Shown: positions 48,816 through 58,980 of the stretch, piece by piece
How positions within the stretch are numbered: position 1 is the first letter of the stretch
Layout of the letters: each line of letters begins with the position of its first letter
From: JBHJGS01 sp050331575
Lineage (GTDB): Bacteria > Pseudomonadota > Alphaproteobacteria > Sphingomonadales > Rhodothalassiaceae
Reading direction: 5' to 3'
Assembly (NCBI GenBank): GCA_050331575.1
Contig: JBHJGS010000026.1
Location: 1-64,000, forward strand
Length of the DNA: 64,000 nt
The notes under the pieces: model-generated
Seen by the model: only the letters and a program-made list of their open reading frames with translations
What the model was told of the DNA's origin: nothing
Databases searched by the model: none
Program-made: the position numbers and the translations under genes

Positions 48816-51551
48816 TCATGCCGCCTGTGCCTTGACCGGCGTTTGCGCGGCAGCGAGTAGGCGCGCCTCGATGGTCTTCAGGCGCTGAGGATTGGTGACC
48901 TTCTGGCCGCGCGCGTCGGTGACATAAAAGGTATCAACCGCGCGTTCCCCGAACGTGGTCACGTGAGCGGACACAACGGTCAGTCTCAACTCGGTTAGCG
49001 CCAGGGCCAGGTCGTACAGCAGGCCCAGCCGATCGCGCGCGTTGACTTCCAGCACGGTGGATCGTGCGGACGCGCCTTGATCGATAAACACCGATGGTGT
49101 GACGGTGAATAATGCGGCGCGACGCCGGCGCCTGTCGCCGGGCCCGCGCGCCTCAATCGCCTGGCGCACGGGATGGCGCCCCTGCAAGGTGTCCGACACC
49201 GCCGCATGCAGCCGGTCCAGCCGCCGCGGCTCATCATAGGCGGACCCTTCAAAGGTCTGGATGGAGAAATTGTCCAGCGCCCAGCCGTCTGCGGACGTGT
49301 GCAGCTTGGCCTCGCCGACATCGGCGCCGCAGCCGGCAAGCGCGCCGGCCAGATCGGCAAATAAACCGCGCCGGTCGCGCACATAAACAGAGACACGGGC
49401 GACGTCCTGCGCCTGATCGACCCGGGTTGAGACGCCATGGCTCAATCCCATCGCCTCCACCGAGGCGACAAGATGCAGATTGCCTTCGATGCTGTCGATG
49501 TCCTCGCCCATCCAATAGCTGTCATCGAAGCGCGCAAAAAAGCCGTCCAGCGCGGCTTGCGGCCAATCCTCCAGCCGGTCTGCCAGGGCCTGTTTCTGCG
49601 CGCTGACCCGCGCATGGCGGGCGGCCTGACCGTGGCCATGGCGCAAGCGATCTTCGGTGGCCTGATACAGGTCGCGCAGCAGCTGCGCCTTCCAATTGTT
49701 CCAGCTTTCCGGGCTGACCGCCTTGATGTCCACCACGGTCAGCACCAGCAGCATCTTCAGCCGCTCCGGCGCCGCCACGGCGGTGGCGAATTCCTCCAAG
49801 GTCTGCGGATCGGCCAGATCCCGCTTGAAGGCATAATGGCTCATCATCAGGTGCCAGCGCACCAGCCAGCTGACCAATTGGGTCTCCTCCGCGGTCAGCC
49901 CCAGGCGCGGGCCCAAGCGCTTCGCCACTTGTGCGCCGAGAATGGAATGGTCGCCGTTGCGGCCCTTGGCGATGTCATGGCACAGCACCGCGACATAGAG
50001 CGCGCGCCTGGACGGCACCTCCGGCAACACGCGCGTGGCCAGAGGGTGCGCCTCGGCCAGTTCGCCCCGCTCGATCGCCGCCAGCAGGCCGATGGCCCGG
50101 ATGGTGTGCGCATCCACGGTATAATGGTGATACATGTCGAACTGCATCATCGCCACCACGCGCCCGAAATCGGGCACGAAGCGGCCCAGCACTCCGGCCT
50201 CGTTCATGCGGGTGAGATGGATGTCGGGATGGTCCGGATCGCTCAACAGCTCCAGGAAGGCGGCGTTGGCGCGAGCGTCACGCCGCACCTGAGCGTCGAT
50301 CTGGCGCAAAGTGGGCTTGATGCGGCGCAGCGCCTCGGGGTGAATGTCCAGGCCGTGCTGCTGGGCGACCCGGAAGATCTCGATCATGCGCACAGGCTCA
50401 GCGGTCAGATCCATGCGCTCGGGGAAGGTCAGCCGGTCATTGTCGACCCGGAAGCCGTCGAGCACCCGGCGCGGCAACCACCGGCTCAAGGACAGCAGCG
50501 GCTTTTTCTCTGCCCGCTCCTCCAGCACCGCGCAGACCACCCGGGTGAGATCTCCGACCATCTTGGCGTGGAGGAAATAGTGCTTCATGAAGCGCTCAAC
50601 GCCCGACAGTCCGGCACGCGGATTATAGCCCAGTGCTCCGGCCAGGGCCGTCTGCACATCGAAGGTCAGGCGTTCTTCGGCGCGACCGGTCAGATAGTGC
50701 AGATGCGCCCGCACCGTCATGAAAAAGCGATGGGCGCGGCGGAACTCGCGCATCTCCGCCGGGCTGAGCACGCCTTCGTCGACCATCTCCTGGCGCTTGT
50801 CGATGCGATAGAGATATTTGACGATCCAGAACAGGGTATGAAGATCGCGCAGGCCGCCCTTGCCGTCCTTCAGATGCGGCTCCACGACATAGCGGCTGTC
50901 GCCGAACCGCTGGTGCCGCGCGTCGCGCTCGGCCAGCTTAGCATCGACAAAGTCCTGCCCCGTCCCGGCGATCACCTCGGCTTCGAAGCTTTCTTGCAAG
51001 GCTTGGTACAGGCGCGTATCGCCGGCGAGGAAGCGCGTTTCCAACAGGCTGGTTTTGATCGAGAGGTCTGATTGCGCCAAGCGAATGCAGTCGCTGGGGC
51101 TGCGCACCGCCTGGCCCACCGTCAAACGCAGATCCCACAGCACGTACAGCATGTATTCAGTGACCTGTTCGCACCAGCCGGTACACTTATAGGGGTGCAG
51201 AAACAGCAAATCGACGTCGGAGAAGGGAGACAGCTCTGCGCGGCCATAACCGCCGGTGGCAATGACTGCCAGCCGCTCGCCCTCAGTTGCGGTGCCGCGG
51301 CGCATGATCTTATGGGCCGTGACGTCGTAGAGCAGATGCACCAGCCGATCGAGCAAATATGCCCGCCAGGCGGCTTGACGCGGGCCATTGATCTGGCCGC
51401 TTTGAAACGCCGCCCGGATCCGATCCATGCCGCGATCATAGGCGGCCAGCAAGAGCCCGGTGATCTCCGCCCGGCCGTCTTCCTCCGCAGCTTCCCAAAG
51501 CAGCGGCTTAAGATCCTCACCGTCGATGATGTCGCGCAGTTTCACCGCCAT
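48816..51551 (-). CDS. glnD: PII uridylyltransferase / uridylyl-removing enzyme
   Basis: A 911-residue nitrogen sensor that uridylylates PII when glutamine is low and removes UMP when it is high. The nucleotidyltransferase domain has GGYGRAELSPFSDVDLLF (100-117, metal Asp112 and Asp114). The HD hydrolase domain has HHYTVDAHTIRAIG and LCHDIAKGRNGDHS. Two ACT domains end the protein (about 735-810, RVSVYVRDRRGLFADLAGAL; about 845-905, LEVNARDRLGLLYDLALAL). Length and order are standard. It is divergent from dapF with a 99-bp gap. Confidence 0.96.
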   Translation of the reverse strand: MAVKLRDIIDGEDLKPLLWEAAEEDGRAEITGLLLAAYDRGMDRIRAAFQSGQINGPRQAAWRAYLLDRLVHLLYDVTAHKIMRRGTATEGERLAVIATGGYGRAELSPFSDVDLLFLHPYKCTGWCEQVTEYMLYVLWDLRLTVGQAVRSPSDCIRLAQSDLSIKTSLLETRFLAGDTRLYQALQESFEAEVIAGTGQDFVDAKLAERDARHQRFGDSRYVVEPHLKDGKGGLRDLHTLFWIVKYLYRIDKRQEMVDEGVLSPAEMREFRRAHRFFMTVRAHLHYLTGRAEERLTFDVQTALAGALGYNPRAGLSGVERFMKHYFLHAKMVGDLTRVVCAVLEERAEKKPLLSLSRWLPRRVLDGFRVDNDRLTFPERMDLTAEPVRMIEIFRVAQQHGLDIHPEALRRIKPTLRQIDAQVRRDARANAAFLELLSDPDHPDIHLTRMNEAGVLGRFVPDFGRVVAMMQFDMYHHYTVDAHTIRAIGLLAAIERGELAEAHPLATRVLPEVPSRRALYVAVLCHDIAKGRNGDHSILGAQVAKRLGPRLGLTAEETQLVSWLVRWHLMMSHYAFKRDLADPQTLEEFATAVAAPERLKMLLVLTVVDIKAVSPESWNNWKAQLLRDLYQATEDRLRHGHGQAARHARVSAQKQALADRLEDWPQAALDGFFARFDDSYWMGEDIDSIEGNLHLVASVEAMGLSHGVSTRVDQAQDVARVSVYVRDRRGLFADLAGALAGCGADVGEAKLHTSADGWALDNFSIQTFEGSAYDEPRRLDRLHAAVSDTLQGRHPVRQAIEARGPGDRRRRRAALFTVTPSVFIDQGASARSTVLEVNARDRLGLLYDLALALTELRLTVVSAHVTTFGERAVDTFYVTDARGQKVTNPQRLKTIEARLLAAAQTPVKAQAA

Positions 51552-51650
51552 GACAGAGGCCTAACATGGCGGGCCGGCGGGGGGCTAGCGTAGGATTGAT
51601 GGCCCGGGGCCTGGAAATCCCTCGGCAGAACCCGCATATGGGCGGTCATC

Positions 51651-52478
51651 ATGGCAGCCATGGTCTCTCAGACGCGCCGCTTCGTGAAGATGCACGGGGC
51701 CGGCAATGATTTCGTCCTGTTCGATCTGCGGGGCGATCCCTTGCTGCTGTCCGAAGCGCAGATCCGAGCCTTGGCCGATCGGCATACCGGCATCGGCTGC
51801 GATCAGCTGATCTTGCTGCACGACGGCCGCGACGCGGATGTGTTCATGCGCATCCACAATGCCGATGGCGGACGCGTCGCGGCCTGCGGCAACGCCACCC
51901 GCTGCGTCGGCGCGCTGTTGATGGCGGACACGGGCGCTGACCGCATTGCCATCGAGACCGAGGCGGGCCTGTTGCACGCCGAAGCCGCCGGCGAGCAGAT
52001 CGCCGTGGATATGGGGCCGCCGCGGCTGGACTGGCAGGCGATTCCGCTGGCGCGTGCCATGACGACCGACCGGCTGGACTTTCAGCGCGGCCCGCTCGCC
52101 GATCCCGCGGCAGTGTCCATGGGCAATCCGCATCTGGTCTTCTTCGTGGACGATGCCGCGTCGGTTGATCTGGCCAGCTGGGGACCAGCGATCGAGACCG
52201 ATCCGCTGTTTCCGGAGCGGGTCAATGTGTCCGTGCTTCAGGTGGAGGCCCGCGATGGCGCGACGCTGCGGGTCTGGGAGCGCGGGGCCGGGTTGACGCT
52301 GGCCTGCGGCACGGCCGCCTGTGCGGCGCTGGTGGCGGCGGTGCGGCGCGGACTGATGGACCGGCAAGCGGCGATCGCGCTGCCCGGCGGCACGCTCAGC
52401 ATCGATTGGCGGGCGGACGATCATGTTTGGATGACCGGTCCGGTCGCCACGGTGTTCACCGGGGAGGTGGCGCTGTGA
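51651..52478 (+). CDS. dapF: diaminopimelate epimerase
   Basis: Interconverts LL- and meso-diaminopimelate for lysine and peptidoglycan. It has 275 residues. The catalytic Cys pair is Cys79 in GGRVAACGNATRCV and Cys219 in LACGTAACA. KMHGAGNDF near the N-terminus is diagnostic. ATG at 51651 or 51660 (MVSQTRRF) may be used. The stop overlaps the next gene's start (GTGA), so mtaB is translationally coupled, an arrangement seen in other alphaproteobacteria. Confidence 0.96.
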   Translation: MAAMVSQTRRFVKMHGAGNDFVLFDLRGDPLLLSEAQIRALADRHTGIGCDQLILLHDGRDADVFMRIHNADGGRVAACGNATRCVGALLMADTGADRIAIETEAGLLHAEAAGEQIAVDMGPPRLDWQAIPLARAMTTDRLDFQRGPLADPAAVSMGNPHLVFFVDDAASVDLASWGPAIETDPLFPERVNVSVLQVEARDGATLRVWERGAGLTLACGTAACAALVAAVRRGLMDRQAAIALPGGTLSIDWRADDHVWMTGPVATVFTGEVAL

Positions 52479-53740
52479 GCCGGCCGTTGGACATCCGCAC
52501 CTTCGGCTGCCGCCTGAACGCCTATGAAAGCGAGGTGATCCGGGCCAATGCCGGGCATCTGACCGATACCGTGGTGGTCAACACCTGTGCGGTAACGGCA
52601 GAGGCGGTGCGCCAGGCACGCCAGGCGATCCGCAAGGCTCGGCGGGAACAGCCAAGCGCGCGGATCCTGGTCACCGGCTGTGCCGCCCAGATTGATCCGG
52701 ACCAGTTCGCGCGCATGGCCGAAGTCGACCAGGTGATCGGCAATGCCGAAAAGCTCAGGCCGGAAAGCTTCGCTGAGGCGGCGATCGCGGCGGCGGAGCC
52801 GGTGCGCGTGAACGACATCATGACGGTGACCGAGCAGGCCGGCCATCTGATCGACGGCTTCACCGACAAGGCGCGCGCCTTTGTGCAGGTACAAAATGGC
52901 TGCAATCACCGGTGTACCTTCTGCATCATCCCGTATGGCCGCGGCAATTCCCGCTCCGTGCCGATGGGGGCTGTGGTCGATCAGATCAAACGGCTGGTCG
53001 ATCAAGGCTATCGGGAAGTGGTTCTGACCGGGGTGGACCTGACCTCCTACGGCCCGGATCTGCCCGGCACGCCGACGCTTGGCCGCCTGGTTCAGGCGAT
53101 CTTGAAGGCGGTACCGGATCTGCCGCGGCTGCGCTTGTCCTCGATCGACAGCATTGAGGTGGACGGCCCGCTGATGGACGCGATCACCGGGGATGATCGG
53201 GTCATGCCGCACCTGCATCTGTCCCTTCAGGCCGGCGACGATCTGATCTTGAAGCGCATGAAGCGCCGGCATCTCAGGGACGATGCCATCGCCTTTTGCG
53301 AGGCGGTGCGCGCCAGGCGGCCGCAGATGGTGTTCGGGGCTGATCTGATCGCGGGTTTCCCGACCGAGACCGAGGCGATGTTTCAGAACAGCCTGAACCT
53401 GGTTGAGACATGCGGGCTGACTTGGCTGCACGTCTTTCCCTATTCAGAGCGGGAGGGCACCCCGGCGGCCAAGATGCCACCGGTTGCCAAGGCGGTGCGC
53501 AAGCAGCGCGCCGCCCGCCTGCGCGCCGCGGGCGTGCGGCAGGTGGCCCGATTGCTCGCCGCCCGCGCCGGCCAACGCGCCACGGTGTTGGTGGAGACAT
53601 GCGCACAGGATCATAGCCTTGGCCATACCGAGGATTTCATCCCCGTTCGGATCGACGCGGCATTGCCTCCCGGCACGCTCAGTCCGGTTGCCTTGGCGCC
53701 CGGACCCGGGGGTGTGATGCTGGGCCGTCCCGGTCTATAG
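52475..53740 (+). CDS. mtaB: tRNA t6A37 methylthiotransferase MtaB
   Basis: Radical-SAM enzyme that converts t6A37 to ms2t6A37 in tRNA. It has 421 residues. The N-terminal UPF0004 domain holds the auxiliary cluster cysteines (TFGCRLNAYE, VNTCAVT, VTGCAAQ), the radical-SAM motif is NGCNHRCTFCIIPYGRG, and a C-terminal TRAM-like part follows. The gene begins at GTG 52475 overlapping the dapF stop; the frame is open 23 codons upstream inside dapF, but the conserved protein starts at DIRTFGC. MtaB is favoured over MiaB by the short N-terminus and the R-G-N-S-R-S sequence. Confidence 0.9.
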   Translation: MSRPLDIRTFGCRLNAYESEVIRANAGHLTDTVVVNTCAVTAEAVRQARQAIRKARREQPSARILVTGCAAQIDPDQFARMAEVDQVIGNAEKLRPESFAEAAIAAAEPVRVNDIMTVTEQAGHLIDGFTDKARAFVQVQNGCNHRCTFCIIPYGRGNSRSVPMGAVVDQIKRLVDQGYREVVLTGVDLTSYGPDLPGTPTLGRLVQAILKAVPDLPRLRLSSIDSIEVDGPLMDAITGDDRVMPHLHLSLQAGDDLILKRMKRRHLRDDAIAFCEAVRARRPQMVFGADLIAGFPTETEAMFQNSLNLVETCGLTWLHVFPYSEREGTPAAKMPPVAKAVRKQRAARLRAAGVRQVARLLAARAGQRATVLVETCAQDHSLGHTEDFIPVRIDAALPPGTLSPVALAPGPGGVMLGRPGL

Positions 53741-53790
53741 GGTGTTTAGCCAAAGACCAGGGCATTATCCGCGCCGAAGGGGAGGGACCC

Positions 53791-54270
53791 ATGCGCACAC
53801 TGATCCGCCTATCCGTCATATGTCTGTTGACCACGAGTGTCGCTCAGGCCGACGGCGCCCGGCAACGGGCACAGGTGATCGTTCCGGACGACGCACGCCA
53901 GACCTATGAGACCTATGGCTATGCGCCCGCGATCAAGACCGAGGACGGCACGATCTATGTCTCCGGCGTAATCGTGGGGCTGACCGGCGAGGGCAGCTAT
54001 GAGGCACGCTATGCCGCAGGATTTCGCCAGGCCCTGGAGCATATCGGCTCGGTGCTGGCCGAAGCCGGCGCCAGTCTGGACGATGTCGTCGACATCACCA
54101 CCTATCACACCGACCTCGCCCGGCAGATCGGCGCGGCGGTCCAAACCCGCATGGAGATGATGGCCAAGCCGCACCCGAGCTGGACGGCGGTGGGCACCAC
54201 CGGGCTCGCCGTCCCTGAAGGGGTCACGGAAATCCGCGTTATCGCCAAAGCGCCGCCGCCTAAGCCATAG
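53791..54270 (+). CDS. exported RidA-family protein
   Basis: A 159-residue protein. A signal peptide (TLIRLSVICLLTTSVAQA) precedes a RidA/YjgF domain with TIYVSGVIVG, a central helix RQALEHIGSVLAEAGASLDDVVDITTYHTD and the C-terminal WTAVGTTGLAVPEGVTEIRVIA. The Arg that carries out imine hydrolysis in true RidA is not clearly placed, so it is probably one of the non-RidA subfamilies. Periplasmic location is unusual for the cytosolic archetype. It is 50 bp after mtaB. Confidence 0.8.
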   Translation: MRTLIRLSVICLLTTSVAQADGARQRAQVIVPDDARQTYETYGYAPAIKTEDGTIYVSGVIVGLTGEGSYEARYAAGFRQALEHIGSVLAEAGASLDDVVDITTYHTDLARQIGAAVQTRMEMMAKPHPSWTAVGTTGLAVPEGVTEIRVIAKAPPPKP

Positions 54271-54291
54271 GCCAGCGGCGGTGGGTTGGGA

Positions 54292-55245
54292 TCACGCCGC
54301 TTCGGCGTCGCGCAGGGCCGCAGGGATCTTGAAGATGACGTCTTCGCGCGCGGTGGTGATTTCTTCCAGGCTGACGTCATAGCGTTCGCGCAGGGCGGCG
54401 ATCACCTCTTCGACCAGCACCTCCGGGGCCGAGGCGCCCGCGGTGATGCCGATGGACGCCGCGCCGGACAGCCAGTCCCAATCCAGGGTATCGGCCCGGG
54501 CGAACAAGCGCGCCGGAGCGCCGGCCTTTTCTGAGACCTCAACCAGCCTGCGGGAATTGGAGGAATTGGCCGCGCCGATCACGATGATCCGGTCGCACCG
54601 GTCAGCAATCGCCTTCACCGCCGCCTGGCGGTTGGTGGTGGCGTAGCAGATATCTTCCTTTTTCGGGCCCTGGATCTTCGGAAAGCGCCGGGTCAGCACC
54701 TCGATGATGTCGGAGGTGTCATCGACCGACAAGGTCGTCTGGGTGACATAGGCCAGATTGTCCGGGTCAGACGGCTGAAATCTCTCTGCATCGTCGACCG
54801 TCTCGATCAGGGTCATCGACCCCGGCGCGACCTGGCCCATGGTGCCGACCACTTCGGGATGGCCTTCATGCCCGATCAGCAGGATATGATGACCGGTGCG
54901 GTCATGCCGCTCCACCTCACGATGCACCTTGGAGACCAGCGGACAGGTGGCGTCAACATACATCAGCTGGCGCTCTTCGGCCTCTTCCGGCACGGATTTC
55001 GGCACGCCATGGGCGGAAAACACCACCGGCACGCCGTGGGGCACCTCGTCGAGTTCCTCCACAAAGACAGCGCCGCGCTTTTCCAGGCTTTCCACCACAT
55101 ATCGGTTGTGCACGATCTCGTGGCGGACATAGACCGGGGCGCCGTAGCGCTCCAGCGCCAGCTCCACGATCTTGATCGCGCGGTCGACCCCGGCGCAAAA
55201 TCCACGCGGATTGGCAATGACCAGGGTCAGTGGCGGCTTTTGCAT
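54292..55245 (-). CDS. ispH: 4-hydroxy-3-methylbut-2-enyl diphosphate reductase
   Basis: Last step of the MEP isoprenoid pathway, making IPP and DMAPP, and so upstream of the carotenoid genes in this window. It has 317 residues. Iron-sulfur cysteines are in ANPRGFCAGVDRA, VDATCPLVSKVH and the EDICYATTNRQ block; SSNSRRL and the Glu/His substrate-site segments (VFSAHGVP) are present. The ATG at 55245 sits behind GAGAGGAAGG; an ATG at 55260 would add 5 residues. Single gene. Confidence 0.95.
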   Translation of the reverse strand: MQKPPLTLVIANPRGFCAGVDRAIKIVELALERYGAPVYVRHEIVHNRYVVESLEKRGAVFVEELDEVPHGVPVVFSAHGVPKSVPEEAEERQLMYVDATCPLVSKVHREVERHDRTGHHILLIGHEGHPEVVGTMGQVAPGSMTLIETVDDAERFQPSDPDNLAYVTQTTLSVDDTSDIIEVLTRRFPKIQGPKKEDICYATTNRQAAVKAIADRCDRIIVIGAANSSNSRRLVEVSEKAGAPARLFARADTLDWDWLSGAASIGITAGASAPEVLVEEVIAALRERYDVSLEEITTAREDVIFKIPAALRDAEAA

Positions 55246-55571
55246 GCCTTCCTCTCCCATACCGAAACGGTCTTGTTTCGCGCTCCCTAGCGCACCCGAC
55301 CCTGTGTCGACAAGGCAAATCGCCGCGAGCAGCTCTGGACGCAGCCTAAGCACCGGAAGCTGAACCGAAGCTTGACTCAACGGGACATGGGGGCAGCGGT
55401 TCGGTTTGTCCATGCCGCGCCTGTGCCTTTCCGGCCACAGGTCAGCCCCGCTGTCCGCTGCAGCATGACAGGCGCATGACAATTGAGTCTGGCCTGAGCC
55501 GGCCGGCTGTGCTTGGATCAGGCGCGCGAAAAAAGCCGCATAATCATGAGTTTTGCAGGGAGCGATGAGGG
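55246..55571. other. 326-bp divergent intergenic region (ispH / peptide transporter)
   Basis: It must hold promoters for both flanking genes. A CATAAT hexamer at about 55540 could be the -10 of the transporter gene, but no matching -35 is obvious. AAGC inverted repeats occur near 55350-55375. No convincing open frame or RNA gene is seen. Confidence 0.35.
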
Positions 55572-57320
55572 ATGGCGCAAAGCGCGGAAGCCGTTTCGGC
55601 GCGGCAGGAGGTGGACGAGTTTCTGGGCCATCCGAAGGGCCTGTATGTTCTGTTTCTGACCGAACTTTGGGAGCGCTTTTCCTATTACGGCATGCGGGCG
55701 CTGCTGATCTTCTATGCCACCCAGCATTTTCTGTTCGACGACGCCACCGGCTCCAAGATCTACGGCACCTATACCTCGCTGGCCTATCTGATGCCGCTGA
55801 TCGGCGGCTTTCTGGCTGACCGCTATCTGGGCTCGAAACGCGCGGTCACCTTCGGCGCCATCTTGCTGGTGATCGGCCATCTGGGCATGGCCGTGGAAGG
55901 ATCCCAGGCCGATCAATATGTCGAGTTTCAGGGCGAGCGCTATGCCGTGCTCACCGAAGGCCGCGGCGAGGACATGCAGCAAATCCTGCAGGCCGGCGAG
56001 GATCGCTATCTGATCGGCGCGGCGCCGGAGGGCATGGCGCTGACCGGCCCGGCGGCCGGGCTGTTGCCGGAGATTCTGCCGACCGGCGAATATCAGATCG
56101 TCTCTGAGCGCAATGGCTTTTTCGTCAATGCCTTCTTCTTATCCTTGGCGTTCATCGCCATGGGGGTGGGCTTTTTGAAGGCGAATATCTCAACCACGGT
56201 GGGCATGCTCTATGCCCCGGGGGACCGGCGCCGCGACAGCGGCTTCACCATCTTTTATATGGGCATCAATATCGGCTCGGTCCTGGCGACGCTTTTGTGC
56301 GGCTGGCTGGGCCAGACCTATGGCTGGAAATACGGTTTCGGGCTTGCCGGCATCGGCATGCTGCTGGGCCTGGTCGTGTTCCTGGCCGGGCAGAAATATC
56401 TGCAAGGCACCGGCGAGCCGCCCAAGCCTGATGTGCTGAAACAACGCTTGGCCGGGCCGTTGAACCGCGAATGGCTGATCTATGTCGGTGCCATTCTGGG
56501 GATCGGTGTCTTGTGGCTGCTGTTCCATTTCCGCGATCTGGTCGGCTGGGCGCTGCTGATCGGCGGCATCGGCGCGGTCGCCGGCGTGGTGGTGTTCGCG
56601 GTCACCCGGCTGGAGCCGAAGGACCGCGACCGGCTGCTGGTCGCCCTGGTGCTCACCGCCTTCGGCACGATCTTCTGGTCCTTGTTCGAACAGGCGGGCA
56701 GCTCCTTGAACCTGTTCGCCCAGCGCAACACGGACCTGCCGGTCATCTGGCTTCCGTTGATCGGGGAGTTTCAGATGCAGGCGTCACAGACGCAGTTCTT
56801 CAACCCCGGTTTCATCGTGATCCTGGCGATCCCCTTCTCCATCCTGTGGACCCGGCTGGCGCGCAACAAGCGCGAACCGTCGACGCCGGTGAAATTCGTG
56901 CTCGGCCTAGTACAGGTCGGCCTGGGCTTTCTGCTGCTGGTGTTCGGCGCGCAATTCGCCGGGCCGGACAGCCAGATGGCGCTGTTCTGGCTGGCCGGCG
57001 CCTATCTGTTGCACACCACCGGCGAGCTGTGCTTAAGCCCGGTGGGGCTGAGCATGATCACCAAGCTGACCGTGGCCCAGGTGGTCGGGCTGATGATGGG
57101 GGTCTGGTTCTTGTCCATCGCAGCAGCGAACTATGTCGCCGGCGCGGTGGCAGCCCTGACCGCGTCGGAGACCGTCGGCGGCCAGGTGGTCGATCCCGCC
57201 GCCTCCTTGGACGCCTATATCGCGGTGTTCCAGTTTGTCGGCGTCTTCGCCATCGCCGCCGGTGGCGTCCTGCTGCTGCTGTCACCGATCCTGAAACGGC
57301 GCATGCACGGGGTGCATTGA
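55572..57320 (+). CDS. POT-family proton-coupled peptide transporter
   Basis: A 582-residue inner-membrane symporter with about 14 hydrophobic helices. The proton-coupling motif ELWERFSYYGMRALL (E-x-x-E-R-F-x-Y-Y-G) is in TM1. FYMGINIGS and the PTR2 signature region GGFLADRYLGSKRAVTFGA are present. A hydrophilic insertion (about residues 112-178) lies between TM helices 3 and 4. Imports di- and tripeptides. Next to it are exported peptidase-like amidohydrolases, consistent with peptide use. ATG at 55572 behind AGGGAG. Confidence 0.92.
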   Translation: MAQSAEAVSARQEVDEFLGHPKGLYVLFLTELWERFSYYGMRALLIFYATQHFLFDDATGSKIYGTYTSLAYLMPLIGGFLADRYLGSKRAVTFGAILLVIGHLGMAVEGSQADQYVEFQGERYAVLTEGRGEDMQQILQAGEDRYLIGAAPEGMALTGPAAGLLPEILPTGEYQIVSERNGFFVNAFFLSLAFIAMGVGFLKANISTTVGMLYAPGDRRRDSGFTIFYMGINIGSVLATLLCGWLGQTYGWKYGFGLAGIGMLLGLVVFLAGQKYLQGTGEPPKPDVLKQRLAGPLNREWLIYVGAILGIGVLWLLFHFRDLVGWALLIGGIGAVAGVVVFAVTRLEPKDRDRLLVALVLTAFGTIFWSLFEQAGSSLNLFAQRNTDLPVIWLPLIGEFQMQASQTQFFNPGFIVILAIPFSILWTRLARNKREPSTPVKFVLGLVQVGLGFLLLVFGAQFAGPDSQMALFWLAGAYLLHTTGELCLSPVGLSMITKLTVAQVVGLMMGVWFLSIAAANYVAGAVAALTASETVGGQVVDPAASLDAYIAVFQFVGVFAIAAGGVLLLLSPILKRRMHGVH

Positions 57321-57548
57321 GCCGTCAGGGTGCGGCCTTGATGAACCCCAAGGCTGATCGTTGCGGGGGCCTCCATAACCCGCCCCCGGCGCGTTCCTGG
57401 CCCCCGCTCATCCAGGCAGACCGGCTCTTACCAGGGCACAATGATCCCTTCCTTTGCCAAGCAAGCGCATTTCGGGTGGTCGGTGCTAGGCGCTGAGCAA
57501 TTTCCTTGCTAACCTGCCTTGGGACATGATCCGAAGGGGAGACGATCC

Positions 57549-58841
57549 ATGCGCGTTTGCGCAATTCTGGCGCTGCTGGGCCTGCTATCCGGCCCGGTGG
57601 CCGCCGCCGACACCATCATCCATGCCGGCCGGCTGATCGCCGTGCCCGGCGAACCGGCGACATCCGAACAATCCATCCTGATCCGCGACGGCCGGATCGC
57701 CGAGCTGCGCGACGGCTATGCCCGGCCGGTGGACGAATGGGGCGATGCCACGGTCATCGATCTAACAGACAAGACCGTTCTGCCCGGCCTGATCGACAGC
57801 CACACCCACATCACCTCCGAACTGGGTCCGGGCAACAAGCTGGATGCGGTCACATTGGAGGATGCCGCGGTCGCCCTGCGCGCCGTGGATTATGCCGGGC
57901 GCACGCTGCAGGCGGGCTTCACCACCATCCGCAACACCGGTGCCAAGGCGGAGGTCATCCTGCCCCTGCGCGACGCCATCGCCGCCGGCCATGTCATGGG
58001 TCCGCGCATCGTCGCGGCCGGTGGCGGGATTTCCGGCACCGGCGGGCATGCCGACGCGCACGGCTATCGGCTCGACTTTCTGGAGATGCTGTCCAACCCC
58101 ACCACCTGCAACGGGCCGGATGACTGCCGCCGGGCGGTGCGCCAGCTGGTCAAGCAGGGCTCCGACCTGATCAAGATCACCTCGACCGGCGGCGTGCTGA
58201 GCGAGACCGCGGCCGGCACCGGCCAGCAGATGTTTAACGACGAGATCGTCGCCATCGTTGAGACCGCGCGCATGCTCGGCCGCAAGGTCGCCGCCCATGC
58301 CCATGGCAAGGAGGGCATCGAGGCCGCCCTGCGCGCCGGCGTGGACAGCATCGAGCACGGCACCTTCGCAGATGAAGAGACCTTTGAGCTTTATAAGCAG
58401 GCCGACGCCTATCTGGTGCCGACCATGCTGGCCGGGCAGACCGTTGTGGAGATGGCCTCGCAGTCGAACACCTTCATGCCCAAGCCGATCAAGGACAAGG
58501 CCCTGGCGGTGGGGCCGACCATGCGGGCGATGGTCAAGGGCGCCCACGAGGCCGGGGTGAAGATCGCCTTCGGCACCGACAGCGGTGTCTCCAAGCATGG
58601 CGACAATGCCCGCGAACTGCTGCTGATGGCCAAGGCCGGCATGCCCAATGAGGCCATCTTGATCTCCGCCACCATCAATGCCGCCGACCTGCTGGGCCTG
58701 TCGAACACCACCGGCACCCTGGAACCGGGCAAGGCCGCCGACATCATCGCGGTTGACGGCGACCCGCTGGAGGATCTGCAGGTGATGCTGGATGTGCCCT
58801 TCGTCATGGCCCGCGGCCAGGTGGCGAAGCATCGGGACTAG
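57549..58841 (+). CDS. exported metal-dependent amidohydrolase (Xaa-Pro/Arg-dipeptidase-like)
   Basis: A 430-residue protein with signal peptide (ILALLGLLSGPVAAAD). Amidohydrolase superfamily, binuclear-type motifs: HTH in LIDSHTHITSE, a Lys in IKITSTGGVLSE in the place of the carbamylated lysine, His in VAAHAHGKEG and IEHGTFADEE, and the final Asp in AFGTDSGVSKHG. Related enzymes cleave Xaa-Pro or Xaa-Arg dipeptides. The start is the ATG at 57549 behind AAGGGGAGAC. It lies 228 bp after the peptide transporter, so a joint role in peptide nutrition is plausible. Confidence 0.9.
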   Translation: MRVCAILALLGLLSGPVAAADTIIHAGRLIAVPGEPATSEQSILIRDGRIAELRDGYARPVDEWGDATVIDLTDKTVLPGLIDSHTHITSELGPGNKLDAVTLEDAAVALRAVDYAGRTLQAGFTTIRNTGAKAEVILPLRDAIAAGHVMGPRIVAAGGGISGTGGHADAHGYRLDFLEMLSNPTTCNGPDDCRRAVRQLVKQGSDLIKITSTGGVLSETAAGTGQQMFNDEIVAIVETARMLGRKVAAHAHGKEGIEAALRAGVDSIEHGTFADEETFELYKQADAYLVPTMLAGQTVVEMASQSNTFMPKPIKDKALAVGPTMRAMVKGAHEAGVKIAFGTDSGVSKHGDNARELLLMAKAGMPNEAILISATINAADLLGLSNTTGTLEPGKAADIIAVDGDPLEDLQVMLDVPFVMARGQVAKHRD

Positions 58842-58980
58842 GATCAGCTGCCATGGCGGTCGAGGTCGTCATCAAGGGCTCAGATCTCATCAACCTGGCC
58901 ACTGCGGCCGTGGCGCGCGCAAGATAATCTTCAGGCCACGGCGTCTCATCACGAACACCCCAACGCGAGAGGATAATAAA

